Part shown: positions 41,433-51,300 of the stretch, in pieces
How the letters are laid out: every line of letters begins with the position of its first letter
Numbering within the stretch: the first letter of the stretch is position 1
DNA from: Acetobacterium sp.
Lineage (GTDB): Bacteria; Bacillota; Clostridia; Eubacteriales; Eubacteriaceae
DNA length: 64,000 bases
Direction of reading: 5' to 3'
Assembly (NCBI RefSeq): GCF_030652775.1
Contig: NZ_JAUSPS010000011.1
Location: 26,201-90,200 of the forward strand
Translations under genes and position numbers: made by a program
The notes under the pieces: model-generated
The model's input: the letters and a program-made list of their open reading frames with translations, nothing else
Databases searched by the model: none
What the model was told of the DNA's origin: nothing

Positions 41433-43067
41433 TTAATCCTGTTGTAACGACCCGGTTTCGTCGCCGGGTTTAAAATCGCGAATAATTTTTAAATTCTTTT
41501 TAATGATTTTTTTCTCCCGATACATTTTTTCATCAGCCTGGTTGATAATCATATCGATATATTCGTTAGTGTCACCGCTGAAGGTTTCAATCCCATGGCT
41601 GACACTAACCAAATAGCGTCGGTTTTCCGTGTCATTAATCTGCTCAAATTCTGCCACGATGCGTTGCCAAGCCGCTTCGGCATCGCTTTCATCCAGACCT
41701 TCAAAGATGATCAGAAACTCGTCGCCGCCTAATCTGGCGACAAAATCATTTTCCCGGATCCTATTCTTGATTCCGTTGGTGATCGTTAAAATCAGTTCAT
41801 CCCCGACATCATGCCCCAGATAATCATTAACGTCCTTGAGACCATTGATGTCAATAAAACAGACTGAGACTTTGTTTTCGTTTTTCTCAATATTTTTGTA
41901 TAATTGTTTCAGTTTTTCAAAACCGGTTCGGCGGTTAAAGATCCCGGTCATGGCATCATATTCAGAAAAATATCTTAGTTCATCATTTTTTACCTTATTG
42001 ATGGTCAGCAAGGCACCTAAAAATAAGGCCAGTGAAAAAATCAGAAAATAAGCGAATAGATTATTTTTAAGAACCAGCAGGGCGGTATCAAACAGGTTGC
42101 CCGTCAGCAACTGGCCATCTTCGGTATCCGCTGGAATATAGGAAACAATGGTCCAGTCCCCTAGCCCCAGAGCCAGAGAATAGTCACTGTCCAGTTCCAG
42201 TTCATCGGCGGTCAGGATATTCGTATAATTGAAAACCCCCATATCGGAAATCTGGGAGCCGCTTTTCTCAATTTGAATGGTCTGCCAGATATCAGGATAA
42301 TCTGTTTTAAAGCTGTCATCCAGCCGGTTAGCATACATAAATGACCAGGCTTTACCCGTGTCGCCGCTGTTATAAAGCCAATAGCCATCGGCATTGAGCA
42401 TAAAAATATTGCCCTGACTGGTGGAGGCAATATTTCCCACCTGACTCAGCATATCATTCGCCGCATAATTTAGCACCACGATTCCCGCTAACTGACCTCT
42501 AGCGCCATAATAGGGCGTGGCCAAGCGGATCATCGGTTTGATCGGCTGCTCAATCTGATCATTTTCAACATTTAAATCCAACTTGGAAATATAGACCTGG
42601 TTATCTTTAAGTTCAATCGCCTCAGTAAAATAATAGCGATCCGCCTTGTTCTGAAGCTCGTCAGTGTCGGTGAGGGTGGCGCCGGTATCGGCATAATTGA
42701 CCCGGATCACTTCATTGCCGTCGACATCAATAAAACGGATCTGATCATAGATCATTTTCCGGTTTGAAAAAGCCAGCCAGTGCTCCTCAGCCGCAGAATA
42801 GTCGCCCCGGCCACTATCTCCTAATTTCAACGCATCGGTGACATACAAGAGATCCGTTGCCAGCCGATTGACCTTATTGGAGATGATGGTTTTTTCGACT
42901 CTTACCAGCTGTTCTTCCTGGGTCATGATTTCGTTTTTCTGCGCCGCATCGACATTAACCTGGATCACCAGGGTAATCACAAAAAACACCAGGCTGAGGA
43001 TCAGAAATAACCCCACGGTATAGAGAATTGTTTTTTTTGTATCTTTACTAATGGTTTTATCAATCAA
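41433..43067 (-). CDS. Diguanylate cyclase with extracellular Cache domain
   Basis: A 544-aa membrane protein. Membrane segments lie near 14-36 and 337-357, enclosing a dCache-type sensor (with FIDVDGNEVIRV and ATPYYGARGQLAGIVVLNYAAND). The C-terminal GGDEF domain (about 370-540) has the intact active-site motif GGDEF in ARLGGDEFLIIFEG. It should make cyclic di-GMP in response to a small external ligand. An I-site RxxD is not obvious. The start is TTG at 43067, 8 nt after GGAG. Confidence 0.93.
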   Translation of the reverse strand: MIDKTISKDTKKTILYTVGLFLILSLVFFVITLVIQVNVDAAQKNEIMTQEEQLVRVEKTIISNKVNRLATDLLYVTDALKLGDSGRGDYSAAEEHWLAFSNRKMIYDQIRFIDVDGNEVIRVNYADTGATLTDTDELQNKADRYYFTEAIELKDNQVYISKLDLNVENDQIEQPIKPMIRLATPYYGARGQLAGIVVLNYAANDMLSQVGNIASTSQGNIFMLNADGYWLYNSGDTGKAWSFMYANRLDDSFKTDYPDIWQTIQIEKSGSQISDMGVFNYTNILTADELELDSDYSLALGLGDWTIVSYIPADTEDGQLLTGNLFDTALLVLKNNLFAYFLIFSLALFLGALLTINKVKNDELRYFSEYDAMTGIFNRRTGFEKLKQLYKNIEKNENKVSVCFIDINGLKDVNDYLGHDVGDELILTITNGIKNRIRENDFVARLGGDEFLIIFEGLDESDAEAAWQRIVAEFEQINDTENRRYLVSVSHGIETFSGDTNEYIDMIINQADEKMYREKKIIKKNLKIIRDFKPGDETGSLQQD

Positions 43068-43150
43068 GGTAAGAACTCCTTCTATATTAATATGAATAGA
43101 TCTGAGTTTATTGTACCTTAATCAAATCGTTAAAACAAGGGTATTAACAG

Positions 43151-44125
43151 CTAAAAGATCTGCGACTCCGGCAATTCACTAAACAGCTTGATTTGATTTA
43201 AATGATTTAAAATTCTCATATAATAATCGGATTTGACTTGAACGGCTGCGATCAGCTGTTCGAACTCCTGGTTTTCGGTTTTTGACCGCAATACTACATT
43301 AGTTAAGTTTGTGGCGATCATTTCCATATTATGAACATTTGTAGTTTGGGAGCCTTGAACCAGATTAATATGTTCCTCAACCTGCCCCTCCGCGGCAACG
43401 ATGTTTTCAAGCAACTGGATCGATTCCTCAGTTTTCTGGGAAACTTCGCTGACGACTTTTTTCCCATCAGCGGCTTTGGCATTTAACTTTTCCACAATCA
43501 CATTCATATTGTTTAATGCGTCCAGAATCTCGGTTGCGTTTTTCTTTGAATAGTCCGCCAACTTTTTTACTTCATCGGCGATGACCGAAAAGCCATTGCC
43601 AGCTTCCCCGGCATGTGCCGCTTCGATGGATGCATTGAGGGAAAGAAGATTTGTCTGAACAGCAAGCTTTGAAATAATGGTCGAATAATTTCGGATACTG
43701 AAGTACTGTTTTTGGGTTTCAATAATCATCTCGGAAAACTCTTCGAAAACAGTATTGACCCGATTCATTTCCGCAGCCAGACTGCCGATGCCTATTTTGG
43801 CCGCCTGGATTTCCTGAGAGGCGTTTTCCAGACTTTTATAAACGCCCTGTACCTGTTCCTGAGTATGTTGGGTATTGCCAGAAAGCGATTCCAGATGGTT
43901 TTCGATTTGTTCAATTTGTTGCGTCGTATAGCCGCTTCCATTAAATAGCTCGTTCAAATTAAAGGTAATAATACCTTCTTCTTTGAGTAGGTTATGCATC
44001 TGTTTATTCATATCACTGGACAACTCAAAGATTTCGTTAAAAAACTCGGTGGAGCGGTTCCTGTTATTTTTTCCAGAGCCCGGATCGGTTAAAATTTCGT
44101 CTAAATCATTTGTTTTATTTGTCAT
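43151..44125 (-). CDS. Soluble methyl-accepting chemotaxis-like protein
   Basis: A 324-aa cytoplasmic protein without membrane segments. The signalling core has the hairpin-tip sequence [21 protein letters not shown] and [12 protein letters not shown], matching short chemoreceptors that bind CheA and CheW. The regions flanking it are coiled coils. AGGAGG precedes the ATG. The gene begins 10 bp after the FIST-domain gene on the same strand, suggesting that the FIST protein is its sensory partner. Confidence 0.88.
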   Translation of the reverse strand: MTNKTNDLDEILTDPGSGKNNRNRSTEFFNEIFELSSDMNKQMHNLLKEEGIITFNLNELFNGSGYTTQQIEQIENHLESLSGNTQHTQEQVQGVYKSLENASQEIQAAKIGIGSLAAEMNRVNTVFEEFSEMIIETQKQYFSIRNYSTIISKLAVQTNLLSLNASIEAAHAGEAGNGFSVIADEVKKLADYSKKNATEILDALNNMNVIVEKLNAKAADGKKVVSEVSQKTEESIQLLENIVAAEGQVEEHINLVQGSQTTNVHNMEMIATNLTNVVLRSKTENQEFEQLIAAVQVKSDYYMRILNHLNQIKLFSELPESQIF

Positions 44126-44135
44126 AGCAGGCCTC

Positions 44136-45167
44136 CTATTCTACCAGTAAAAGAACCATGGTCTGATTAAAATGGTTCTTGAAATATTGCTCTCCATAAC
44201 TGACAAATCCGGTTTGATTTTTGCAGATGGATAATAACTCGGCATCAACATTGCGCCAGGATTTATTTTCAATAAAATACAAACTACGAAGAATGCAATT
44301 GATGGACAGGACAAAGCTGGGCCTGAATTCCACTTGACTTATCGTGTCGTTGATGACTTCAGGATGGTTTTTTAATTCGAGGACATCGACAAAGGTATTC
44401 GGAATAATCTGGGCGTAAAATGTGATTGATCGGTCTGAATTGATCTTCATCGGAGAGGCAATGTAGATATCATCATCAGCACTTTTACCTAATGGGTTTG
44501 ACATAAAATATTTTTCTAATTCAGACACATTGACGCCAAGCATTCTGGCGTATTCAACCGATGCTGGTTGATGGTTAAAGGTTTTAACAATGCGCTTGAT
44601 GGGATCAGCTTCGGTGACTAGCATTTTTTTTCCGCAGGGACCGTATAAGTTTTCCTTGATCAGTTGTGTCCGGGTTTTGGCATTAAAAAATAAGGCCACA
44701 CTATGTACTTTTTTTGAGCCGATGTAAATGCTGGTTTCTTTAAAATTCAAATTGTCTCCAGCACTGCCGCCGATTATCTTGAATTGCGGATCGGTGAAAA
44801 AAAACGTCGTAATAATGCTTTCTTCCATGGCTGACAACCCATCGCACAATAAAAAAGTAAAAGCATTTTTGTTGTGTTTTACTTTTTCATAGGCTTTTTT
44901 CAATGTCTTCAGACCTTTTGCTGGCGGATATAAGAGTTCAACCACTTCGACGTTTCCAGGATCGTAAGAAAAACCGGTGATCGCAGGATCACGGAAGCCT
45001 TTGGGGGTAAATTCACCTGAGGTTGAACAGAGGATGACACGCTCATCAAATTTACCGGCTAATTCCTTGACCATCGCAACACTGGTAAAAACAACATAAG
45101 ATTGGCGATCATTTTTTTCAATGGCCAATATGAGTTCCTCTGGAGTTTGATACAAAAAAGAATTCAT
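44136..45167 (-). CDS. FIST domain sensory protein
   Basis: A 343-aa cytoplasmic protein with FIST N and FIST C domains. Visible hallmarks are [42 protein letters not shown] and VALFFN in the N domain, and [13 protein letters not shown] followed by FVSYGEQYF at the end, where GEQ-like is typical of FIST C. FIST domains bind small ligands such as amino acids upstream of signalling proteins. GGAG is before the ATG. It is coupled to the soluble chemoreceptor gene downstream. Confidence 0.87.
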   Translation of the reverse strand: MNSFLYQTPEELILAIEKNDRQSYVVFTSVAMVKELAGKFDERVILCSTSGEFTPKGFRDPAITGFSYDPGNVEVVELLYPPAKGLKTLKKAYEKVKHNKNAFTFLLCDGLSAMEESIITTFFFTDPQFKIIGGSAGDNLNFKETSIYIGSKKVHSVALFFNAKTRTQLIKENLYGPCGKKMLVTEADPIKRIVKTFNHQPASVEYARMLGVNVSELEKYFMSNPLGKSADDDIYIASPMKINSDRSITFYAQIIPNTFVDVLELKNHPEVINDTISQVEFRPSFVLSINCILRSLYFIENKSWRNVDAELLSICKNQTGFVSYGEQYFKNHFNQTMVLLLVE

Positions 45168-45498
45168 TAAAATTAATTTTCTCCTTCTTTTGATAAATTC
45201 GATGTTTCTGCAGTCCTAAAATAGGGACGACGGGGATTATTTTGAGATGTTATTTTATATATCATCGATAAAATGTTCAATTTTCTCACAATAGCGAAAA
45301 TAAAACGACTTAAAGATTGTTTTTTAATGCGTTCACCCCGTGAAACTTTACCATTATATCATGCGTGAAAATATTTACGAAAATAACTGCTGGAAATTTT
45401 TGCATTACCCTCAGATAAGTGATCAATTTTAGAGCATTTAAATTTTTAATGAAATTAGCTTTATTAATCAAACCAGCTTCGCAATTATTTTTCGGTTC
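45168..45498. other. Gene-free stretch upstream of the FIST gene
   Basis: AT-rich region that should hold the promoter of the FIST-chemoreceptor pair; no confident element is seen. Confidence 0.35.
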
Positions 45499-45499
45499 T

Positions 45500-45531
45500 C
45501 CCCAATCACCTACACTATCCGGTGATTGGGG
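45500..45531. repeat. 11-bp perfect inverted repeat
   Basis: CCCCAATCACC / GGTGATTGGGG with a 10-nt loop and no T run on either strand. It is next to the terminator of the decarboxylase-like gene. Confidence 0.6.
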
Positions 45532-45538
45532 TCATTAC

Positions 45539-45592
45539 CAAAAAAATAGGGCACGCTACGTTTGACCGGTCTTCTTTGTCATCCGTAGCGTA
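45539..45592 (-). terminator. Terminator after the decarboxylase-like gene
   Basis: Minus-strand GTACGCTACG / CGTAGCGTGC helix followed by CCTATTTTTTT, about 100 nt past the stop codon. Confidence 0.75.
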
Positions 45593-45691
45593 CCTGAGGT
45601 TTTTCTACTAGCACAAGTTATTGGCTGAAACATCGATTCTAATGCTCTTGTATCAAGTCAGAGAAAGTTGTTAATCGGCAGGCAACGATTT

Positions 45692-47083
45692 TTAAATAGT
45701 TTTTTGTCTTCTAGTTGCTACTGCAACGCCGCCAACCAGCACTACCATCAAGATCACTGCAATGGCACTCTCCTTGATTGCATCTGACTGTGAATCGGCG
45801 TATGCTGTTGGGGTACCGGTCATGACGCCATAGGATTCGCCCATCAGCAGATGAGCATAGCCTTCACTGTCGGTGTTTTTTGTAGCGGTCATTTCAAAAC
45901 CAGCGCCGTTCTGGAAGATCATGACATAATCCGAACCGCCAAAGAGGAAATAGCCGAGCATATCGCCCTTTTTTACGACCGCTCCGGGTTTGATGTTATC
46001 TTCAAAAAGAACCGATGAAACCTGGGACATCCCAACCGGCAGCAGAGCAACCAGACCATAGTCTGCCGTTTCCATAATCACACAGCCCCGGGTTTCAACC
46101 GCCTGCCAGCCATAGTCTTCGGCATTGAGCATGTAGCGGTTGGCTTCCGCATCCCAATAGGTAATCCCGCCCACGGCATCGTCCTGGTAAATACTGCGAA
46201 CCTCCAGAATCGTGCCGCTCACCGGAAAGTGAAAGCGATGGTAATCCTGAACGTTCAGAAAGGTGTGGGTTAAAACGCCGCCGGCAAAGGCGTCACTATA
46301 AGCACTACCGGCGCCCAGCAGCGATGGAATCGAATCAAAGGTCAGGGATTTTATTTTCACCCCATCCCCGACTACCCGGGAATCGCCGTCGATCTGCCAC
46401 ACTCCCTGAGGCACTGAATCAGCGGGAGCCACCACCACCGCCTCATCCTCGGGCGAGGCAATCGGTCGTGCTGATGGTGAAACCAGATAACGGCTGAAGA
46501 AATCATTAAAACTATGCCAGTTGGAGGGGTCTTCGTACCAACCGTTCTGCAACCCAAAATCGGGATTATTATAGGCCGTCTGATAATAGCTGTCATTCCA
46601 GGATGCAGGAGTACTCAGGTATTCCCCCCATTCCTTGGTGAATTTGATCATCCAGGAGCGGTACGGCTCATGGTATTGCAGTGAATTATTGTAATATCCC
46701 ATATCTTTCAGCTCTTCTAATGGCTGATCGGTGATATAGTAAAAATAATCCAGGCTCTGATCGATCTGATCGTAGAGACCCGGATACTCGCTTCCCACAT
46801 TGGGCAGGATGGTCCAGGGCATAGCTTTGTCCGCCCAGTCAATAAAATCATAAAACTCATCCAGCGACTGCACCGGATTGGAGTTTTTGTCAGGATTAAC
46901 CGTTTTGGCCTGCTCAATGGATTTGACCAACAGGGTTTCCAGCTCAGGGTTATGCTCAACTAATAAGATCAATTCTGCGGTGATGGGCTCATGAACCGGG
47001 TTCTCGGCCCAGACGACCGGGGTCGACAACAGTAACAAACTAACAACCAGAAAAAGGGACAATAGTCTTTTCATTCTCTTCAT
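45692..47083 (-). CDS. Exported phosphatidylserine decarboxylase-like protein
   Basis: A 463-aa protein with a signal peptide (about 1-27, ending VVWAE) and a C-terminal membrane segment followed by RRQKTI. The middle and C-terminal half match the phosphatidylserine decarboxylase fold: FNDFFSRYL, ARPIASPEDEAVVVAP, the decarboxylase D-Y-H-R-F motif DYHRFHFPVSG, and GYFLFGGSDYVMIF, where the Ser of GGS would form the pyruvoyl group. Normal PSD enzymes are cytoplasmic membrane proteins, so export and the C-terminal anchor are unusual. The substrate could be extracellular. AGGAGG precedes the ATG. Confidence 0.85.
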   Translation of the reverse strand: MKRMKRLLSLFLVVSLLLLSTPVVWAENPVHEPITAELILLVEHNPELETLLVKSIEQAKTVNPDKNSNPVQSLDEFYDFIDWADKAMPWTILPNVGSEYPGLYDQIDQSLDYFYYITDQPLEELKDMGYYNNSLQYHEPYRSWMIKFTKEWGEYLSTPASWNDSYYQTAYNNPDFGLQNGWYEDPSNWHSFNDFFSRYLVSPSARPIASPEDEAVVVAPADSVPQGVWQIDGDSRVVGDGVKIKSLTFDSIPSLLGAGSAYSDAFAGGVLTHTFLNVQDYHRFHFPVSGTILEVRSIYQDDAVGGITYWDAEANRYMLNAEDYGWQAVETRGCVIMETADYGLVALLPVGMSQVSSVLFEDNIKPGAVVKKGDMLGYFLFGGSDYVMIFQNGAGFEMTATKNTDSEGYAHLLMGESYGVMTGTPTAYADSQSDAIKESAIAVILMVVLVGGVAVATRRQKTI

Positions 47084-47314
47084 ACTTTTCCTCCTGAATT
47101 AAATTTGTCTTGCATTCTTGCTTATTAAATCATTATACCCATAAAATACTGACTATGCCAGTGACAGAAAAAATAATTGACTTCCATACTAAAATTCTCA
47201 GTTTTTTTCGACTGCTTTTATCGCATTATTTTATAAATCTTACACTGATTATTTATCGCTAAAATGGATAAATATATTACAATAGTTAAAAATAAACGCA
47301 GGGAGAATGAATGG

Positions 47315-48649
47315 ATGAGAAAGAAAGCGCAATTAGTCACGTTATGTTTATTGTGCATCACTGTGGTTTTTTTTACCCTGGGATGTCAACCGCAAAAAAC
47401 AACCCCGGATTCCAAGTCGGCTTTTGTTACGCTAGAAAGAAAAGATGGTGGCTACTTTTATGGCGAAATCGATTTAACCCAAATGACCCACACCCAAATG
47501 GGTGTGGAATACGCTAACGCCATTGTTGCGGTATTCCCCGATTATGAGCAGCATGTGGATTCGATGTTAAAAGACCAGTTTGATTTGCTGGCCGCCGCCA
47601 AAGAAAAGATTGGCTATGATTTAAACTTTGAGTTATGTACTGCCCGAGCCACCGACATTCAGAGCAATTTACAAGCCGAGTACCAGGACGAAATCGCCGG
47701 TATGCAGACCGTCTTTAGTTATGACCAGGATGTTTTGGGAGATGGCAGGATTTCGCAAAATGAACTGCTGGTTTACCAGCTATTCGGTGATGTTATGCGA
47801 CCCACCCAATGCTCTGGAGCCGCTGCCTTTGGCGATGCCTCAACCACCGGATATACCATTGTTGGCCGAAATCTGGATTGGGATCTACTCCAGCATGATG
47901 ATGCCTCCGCCATGCACACCGTCCTTTACATTAAGGATGGCGATCAGTCCCTGGTGATGTTCAATATCCTCGGTTCATTGGTTCCTATTTCCGGCTATAG
48001 CGACGATAAAGTTTTCGTGGCTTCTCTGGATGCTGAAACCATGGCTCCCTACCCGGACACCAGCGATAAAAAATCCTATTTCTTTGATTATCGCTATGCC
48101 CTGGAAAATTCTAAAACGCTGGAAGAAGCCGCTGCCAGTCTTTCAACCGAGAGCTACACCATGAATCATCTGGTCTTAATGGCTGATGAAAATAAGGCTC
48201 AGGTTCTTGAAAACAATATCGGTAGTCCCGGACGGGGACTACGTAGCTGGGATTCTGCCCTGCAGCCCGGCATCACCTGGGGCATTAAGGACACCCTCGC
48301 CACCGTCAACGATTTTCGTCTGGCTGGAAATTATGCAACACCTGAAGATGATCCCATTGATGATCTGCGCTGGGAAAGTTATCGCAACAATATCACCAAT
48401 GCTCTAACCACCGGAAAAATTGATGTCGCTAAAATGAAGGCGATCGTCGGATACAGCGGCACCGATGGCAAGCCGGTTCCCTCCGGGGCAGTCTTCCGTT
48501 CCGATCATATCCCCAGCATTCAATCGATGGTGATCCGCATGGATACCCTAGAAACATGGATTGCCTTTAAACCATCCGGTTCCAATCCTCTCAATCCCAC
48601 CTATGCTGAGGTTTTTTCTGAAAATCCCTTTACTGAGGGACAAAACTAA
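47315..48649 (+). CDS. Lipoprotein Ntn-hydrolase of the C45/choloylglycine hydrolase type
   Basis: A 444-aa protein with a lipoprotein signal (FFTLGC lipobox at about residue 24). The mature part resembles acyltransferase-type Ntn hydrolases: TQCSGAAAFGD carries the likely nucleophile Cys, followed by VGRNLDWD, the conserved N-x-D-W segment, and NHLVLMADENKAQVLEN. Family members cleave amide bonds of acylated amino acids, penicillins or bile salts. The nucleophile here is internal, so self-processing would be needed to free it. The ATG at 47315 follows GGGAG; an in-frame start 17 codons earlier lacks a site. Confidence 0.78.
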   Translation: MRKKAQLVTLCLLCITVVFFTLGCQPQKTTPDSKSAFVTLERKDGGYFYGEIDLTQMTHTQMGVEYANAIVAVFPDYEQHVDSMLKDQFDLLAAAKEKIGYDLNFELCTARATDIQSNLQAEYQDEIAGMQTVFSYDQDVLGDGRISQNELLVYQLFGDVMRPTQCSGAAAFGDASTTGYTIVGRNLDWDLLQHDDASAMHTVLYIKDGDQSLVMFNILGSLVPISGYSDDKVFVASLDAETMAPYPDTSDKKSYFFDYRYALENSKTLEEAAASLSTESYTMNHLVLMADENKAQVLENNIGSPGRGLRSWDSALQPGITWGIKDTLATVNDFRLAGNYATPEDDPIDDLRWESYRNNITNALTTGKIDVAKMKAIVGYSGTDGKPVPSGAVFRSDHIPSIQSMVIRMDTLETWIAFKPSGSNPLNPTYAEVFSENPFTEGQN

Positions 48650-48705
48650 GGCCACAGCATCGTTAATGGATTAACCACCAATTCGACATACTAATCCTGG
48701 GAGCT

Positions 48706-48754
48706 AAAAAGGGGCGGCTGATTGTGTCAAAGACACAACCCCACCGCCCCTTTA
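48706..48754. terminator. Bidirectional terminator
   Basis: AAAGGGGCGG / CCGCCCCTTT with an inner TTGTGTC / GACACAA stem, between convergent genes. Confidence 0.9.
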
Positions 48755-48790
48755 GGCGCTCTTAACTATTACCTCTGAAACTGCCCGCAT

Positions 48791-49246
48791 TCAGCCGATT
48801 GGCACGCAGATTTCACACTGGTGGTTTTTAACCATTACGGCTGCATATCTTTCCGTAATCGGCCGGGAATCATCCACCTGATAACCGTGTTTACTGAGTT
48901 CTAAAAACAGCTCAGACCAGGCCTGCTGCATAGCTTCCGCCGTATGCTCGATTTCAAAAACTGCGTATTCCCCAGGGCTGACCTGACCAATTTGGACAAC
49001 ACTGTCACTGATCTGCTGATCCGCCCTGACAATCAGACCAACATCATAGCGACAGTCTTCCGGTTTTGTCGTGGCGGGATTATCCCAGGTCAATCCCAAA
49101 ATAATTGATTCGTCATTTAATAAACCTCTGGTTGTAGCCCAAGTTTTTAATTTTTCCATGGTCTGAATATTCCCCACACCATAGGATCCCATTCTCCGGA
49201 TATATGCAATCTCAGATTCCAGGATCATTTCAATTTTCATTTTCAT
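48791..49246 (-). CDS. GyrI-like/AraC effector-binding domain protein
   Basis: A 151-aa stand-alone GyrI-like small-molecule binding protein. It has the family pattern YIRRMGSYG at the start, ILGLTWDNPATTKPEDCRYDVGLIV in the middle, and GEYAVFEIEH before the C-terminal helix, with Glu/Asp typical of the SHV effector pocket. No DNA-binding domain is attached. Such proteins bind hydrophobic cations or drugs. I chose the ATG at 49246, 7 nt after AGGA; the six in-frame codons upstream begin with TTG. Confidence 0.85.
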   Translation of the reverse strand: MKMKIEMILESEIAYIRRMGSYGVGNIQTMEKLKTWATTRGLLNDESIILGLTWDNPATTKPEDCRYDVGLIVRADQQISDSVVQIGQVSPGEYAVFEIEHTAEAMQQAWSELFLELSKHGYQVDDSRPITERYAAVMVKNHQCEICVPIG

Positions 49247-49493
49247 TTTTTTGCTTCCTTTCAATCAACTATTCAGACCGGTCTATAAGCAATTTACCAT
49301 GATTTAAAATGAAAAAAAACAGAAATTTTAAAAAAGATTTCAATTGAACTAATTTCCCAGTTATGCATTACTACTTCCCCCTGTCATCGTACTGGAAAAG
49401 TAATTTCTTAAATAATTATTGAGTTTACTCCCGAATTATGTTATTCTTTAGCGAATGTCTTATATTCAAATCAAAAGAAAGGAGGTAATTATC

Positions 49494-50048
49494 ATGTCAA
49501 ATCATTCAAATATTGCCAATCCGGCACCCCTGGGTCTATTAGGTTTTGGGATGACAACCATCCTACTGAATTTGCACAATGCTGGTTTCATTCCGCTTTC
49601 AATCGTTATTATTTCAATGGGATTTGCTCTTGGTGGTGCCGCTCAAATCATTGCCGGGATCATGGAATTCAAGAAAAATAATACGTTTGGGGCAACTGCT
49701 TTTACTGCTTACGGATTCTTCTGGTGGTCACTGATCATCATCTGGATTAAACCATTTCCGGGAATCGAGGCAGCCGACCCAATCAGCATGGGCTTTTATT
49801 TAGGACTATGGTGTTTATTCAGCGGATTTATGTTCATTGGAACACTAAAACATAATCGTGCCACTCAAGTTGTCTTTGGTTCGCTAACTGTTTTATTTCT
49901 ATTGCTTGCCGCAGCAAACTTTACAGGCATAGAATCTATCCATACTGCTGCTGGATATGTTGGAATCTTCTGTGGACTTTCAGCATTTTACAGTGCTGTA
50001 GGCCAGATTCTTAATCAGGAATACGGTAAGACAATCCTGCCATTATAA
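49494..50048 (+). CDS. Acetate uptake transporter (AceTr / SatP-YaaH family)
   Basis: A 184-aa protein with six membrane segments and the family start motif N-P-A-P-L-G-L at residues 8-14, which lines the entrance of the acetate channel. Members carry acetate or succinate with protons. In an acetogen it could export or re-import acetate. AAAGGAGG is 7 nt before the ATG; a 13-codon in-frame extension would include that site. A strong terminator follows, so the gene is monocistronic. Confidence 0.92.
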   Translation: MSNHSNIANPAPLGLLGFGMTTILLNLHNAGFIPLSIVIISMGFALGGAAQIIAGIMEFKKNNTFGATAFTAYGFFWWSLIIIWIKPFPGIEAADPISMGFYLGLWCLFSGFMFIGTLKHNRATQVVFGSLTVLFLLLAAANFTGIESIHTAAGYVGIFCGLSAFYSAVGQILNQEYGKTILPL

Positions 50049-50071
50049 TCATTTTTCGAATTTTCTTACCA

Positions 50072-50113
50072 TTAAGGGCTATTACACTTTTCGTAATAGC
50101 CCTTAAATTTTAA
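50072..50113 (+). terminator. Terminator after the acetate transporter gene
   Basis: TTAAGGGCTATTAC / GTAATAGCCCTTAA helix with ATTTTAAT after it. Confidence 0.85.
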
Positions 50114-50287
50114 TAACTAGGGTTTTTTTTTGACTAATTTGCTCCCCCGAACCCATCAAGCTAAACCAGCATAGATCGTGTCCTGCCAGTCTGATAAGAG
50201 ACCGTTGCAACGATGGTCGCCTGCCCTGGAAAATCACAGACTAACATTTTTGTCAGATAATCAGCCACCGTTAGTTACATAAATATT

Positions 50288-51013
50288 TTACTCTGATAAA
50301 AATTCAACTTTTCCGGTATCAAGATCGTATTTGGCTCCGACAACCTTTAATTTGCCACTTGCTACAAGCTCTTCAACAATTGGACTTTTTTCTATTTCTG
50401 CGATGGCGTTTTTTATATTTTCATCAATCGCTTTTTCATAGACCTGATCTTCAGCAACGCCTGAAGCCTTCACTTTTTCAACAGCAGGTTTGATTTTTTC
50501 AACAATCGAGCCAATACTGCCTGGTGCTTCTCCACCTTCTTGCGTTGCTTTTACAGCGCCACATTTTTCATGACCCATTACGACAACCAGCGGGCTTCCA
50601 AGGTGTTCCACAGCATATTCGATACTTCCTAGTGATACTGGATCGATAACATTTCCGGCAACACGGATTTCAAACAAATCTCCTAATCCCTGATCAAATA
50701 TCAGCATCGGAGGTACCCGCGAATCAGAACAACTTACAATAACTGCAAACGGAAACTGTCCCGCTACGGACAAGTCCTCACGTTTTGCTTCACTGATGTC
50801 CTTCGTGGTGGTTTCAGCACTTACAAATCTTGCGTTTCCTTCTTCAAGCAACTTCAGCGAATCCTCTGCTGACACATTTTTCATTTCATCTGTCGGTTCA
50901 TTAGTACTGGTTTGACTCTGCGGCGCACAGCCGGCAAAAATCATGCTAAATGTCAGCATGATAATTGCGCAAATCATATATTTTTTCAGTTTTATTCTCG
51001 ATTCCATAAACAT
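50288..51013 (-). CDS. Lipoprotein beta-carbonic anhydrase
   Basis: A 241-aa beta-class carbonic anhydrase with the zinc ligands Cys95, His148 and Cys151 (CSDSRVPP and GHEKCGA) and the Asp97-Arg99 dyad. It has an N-terminal hydrophobic segment ending in the lipobox FAGC (Cys29), so it should be anchored on the outside of the membrane, unlike the usual cytosolic enzyme. It interconverts CO2 and bicarbonate, which fits CO2-fixing acetogens. GAGGAG precedes the ATG. Confidence 0.92.
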   Translation of the reverse strand: MFMESRIKLKKYMICAIIMLTFSMIFAGCAPQSQTSTNEPTDEMKNVSAEDSLKLLEEGNARFVSAETTTKDISEAKREDLSVAGQFPFAVIVSCSDSRVPPMLIFDQGLGDLFEIRVAGNVIDPVSLGSIEYAVEHLGSPLVVVMGHEKCGAVKATQEGGEAPGSIGSIVEKIKPAVEKVKASGVAEDQVYEKAIDENIKNAIAEIEKSPIVEELVASGKLKVVGAKYDLDTGKVEFLSE

Positions 51014-51229
51014 CGTTATTTTCTCCTCTTATTTAGTTGAATTGTAGCGATATTGCTATATTACGGCATGCTGACGTGGTACTCACCCAAAATGGTCTAA
51101 CTACCGCCTCCTTCAATTAATGTCCTAAATTCTTCAATTTTCATTCTATCCCCTTCTGTATCAGCATCGAGTTTAGTACCTTAAATTGCGCCAACCACCA
51201 TCTGTTTTTTAACCATTTTTTATAAATGA

Positions 51230-51259
51230 TTGTTTTTCACTTTATTTTTGTACTATAAT
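51230..51259 (+). promoter_or_regulatory. Promoter of cysK
   Basis: TTGTTT (51230-51235), 18-nt spacer, TATAAT (51254-51259), about 41 nt before the TTG start. Confidence 0.6.
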
Positions 51260-51300
51260 AAAGGTATTCATTAATATTGTTTACAGAAAGGATTACTCAA

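Noticed and set aside
45500..45592. Two adjacent hairpins as a possible RNA gene
   Set aside because: One of them has a T run and fits a terminator for the decarboxylase-like gene; nothing supports a separate RNA.
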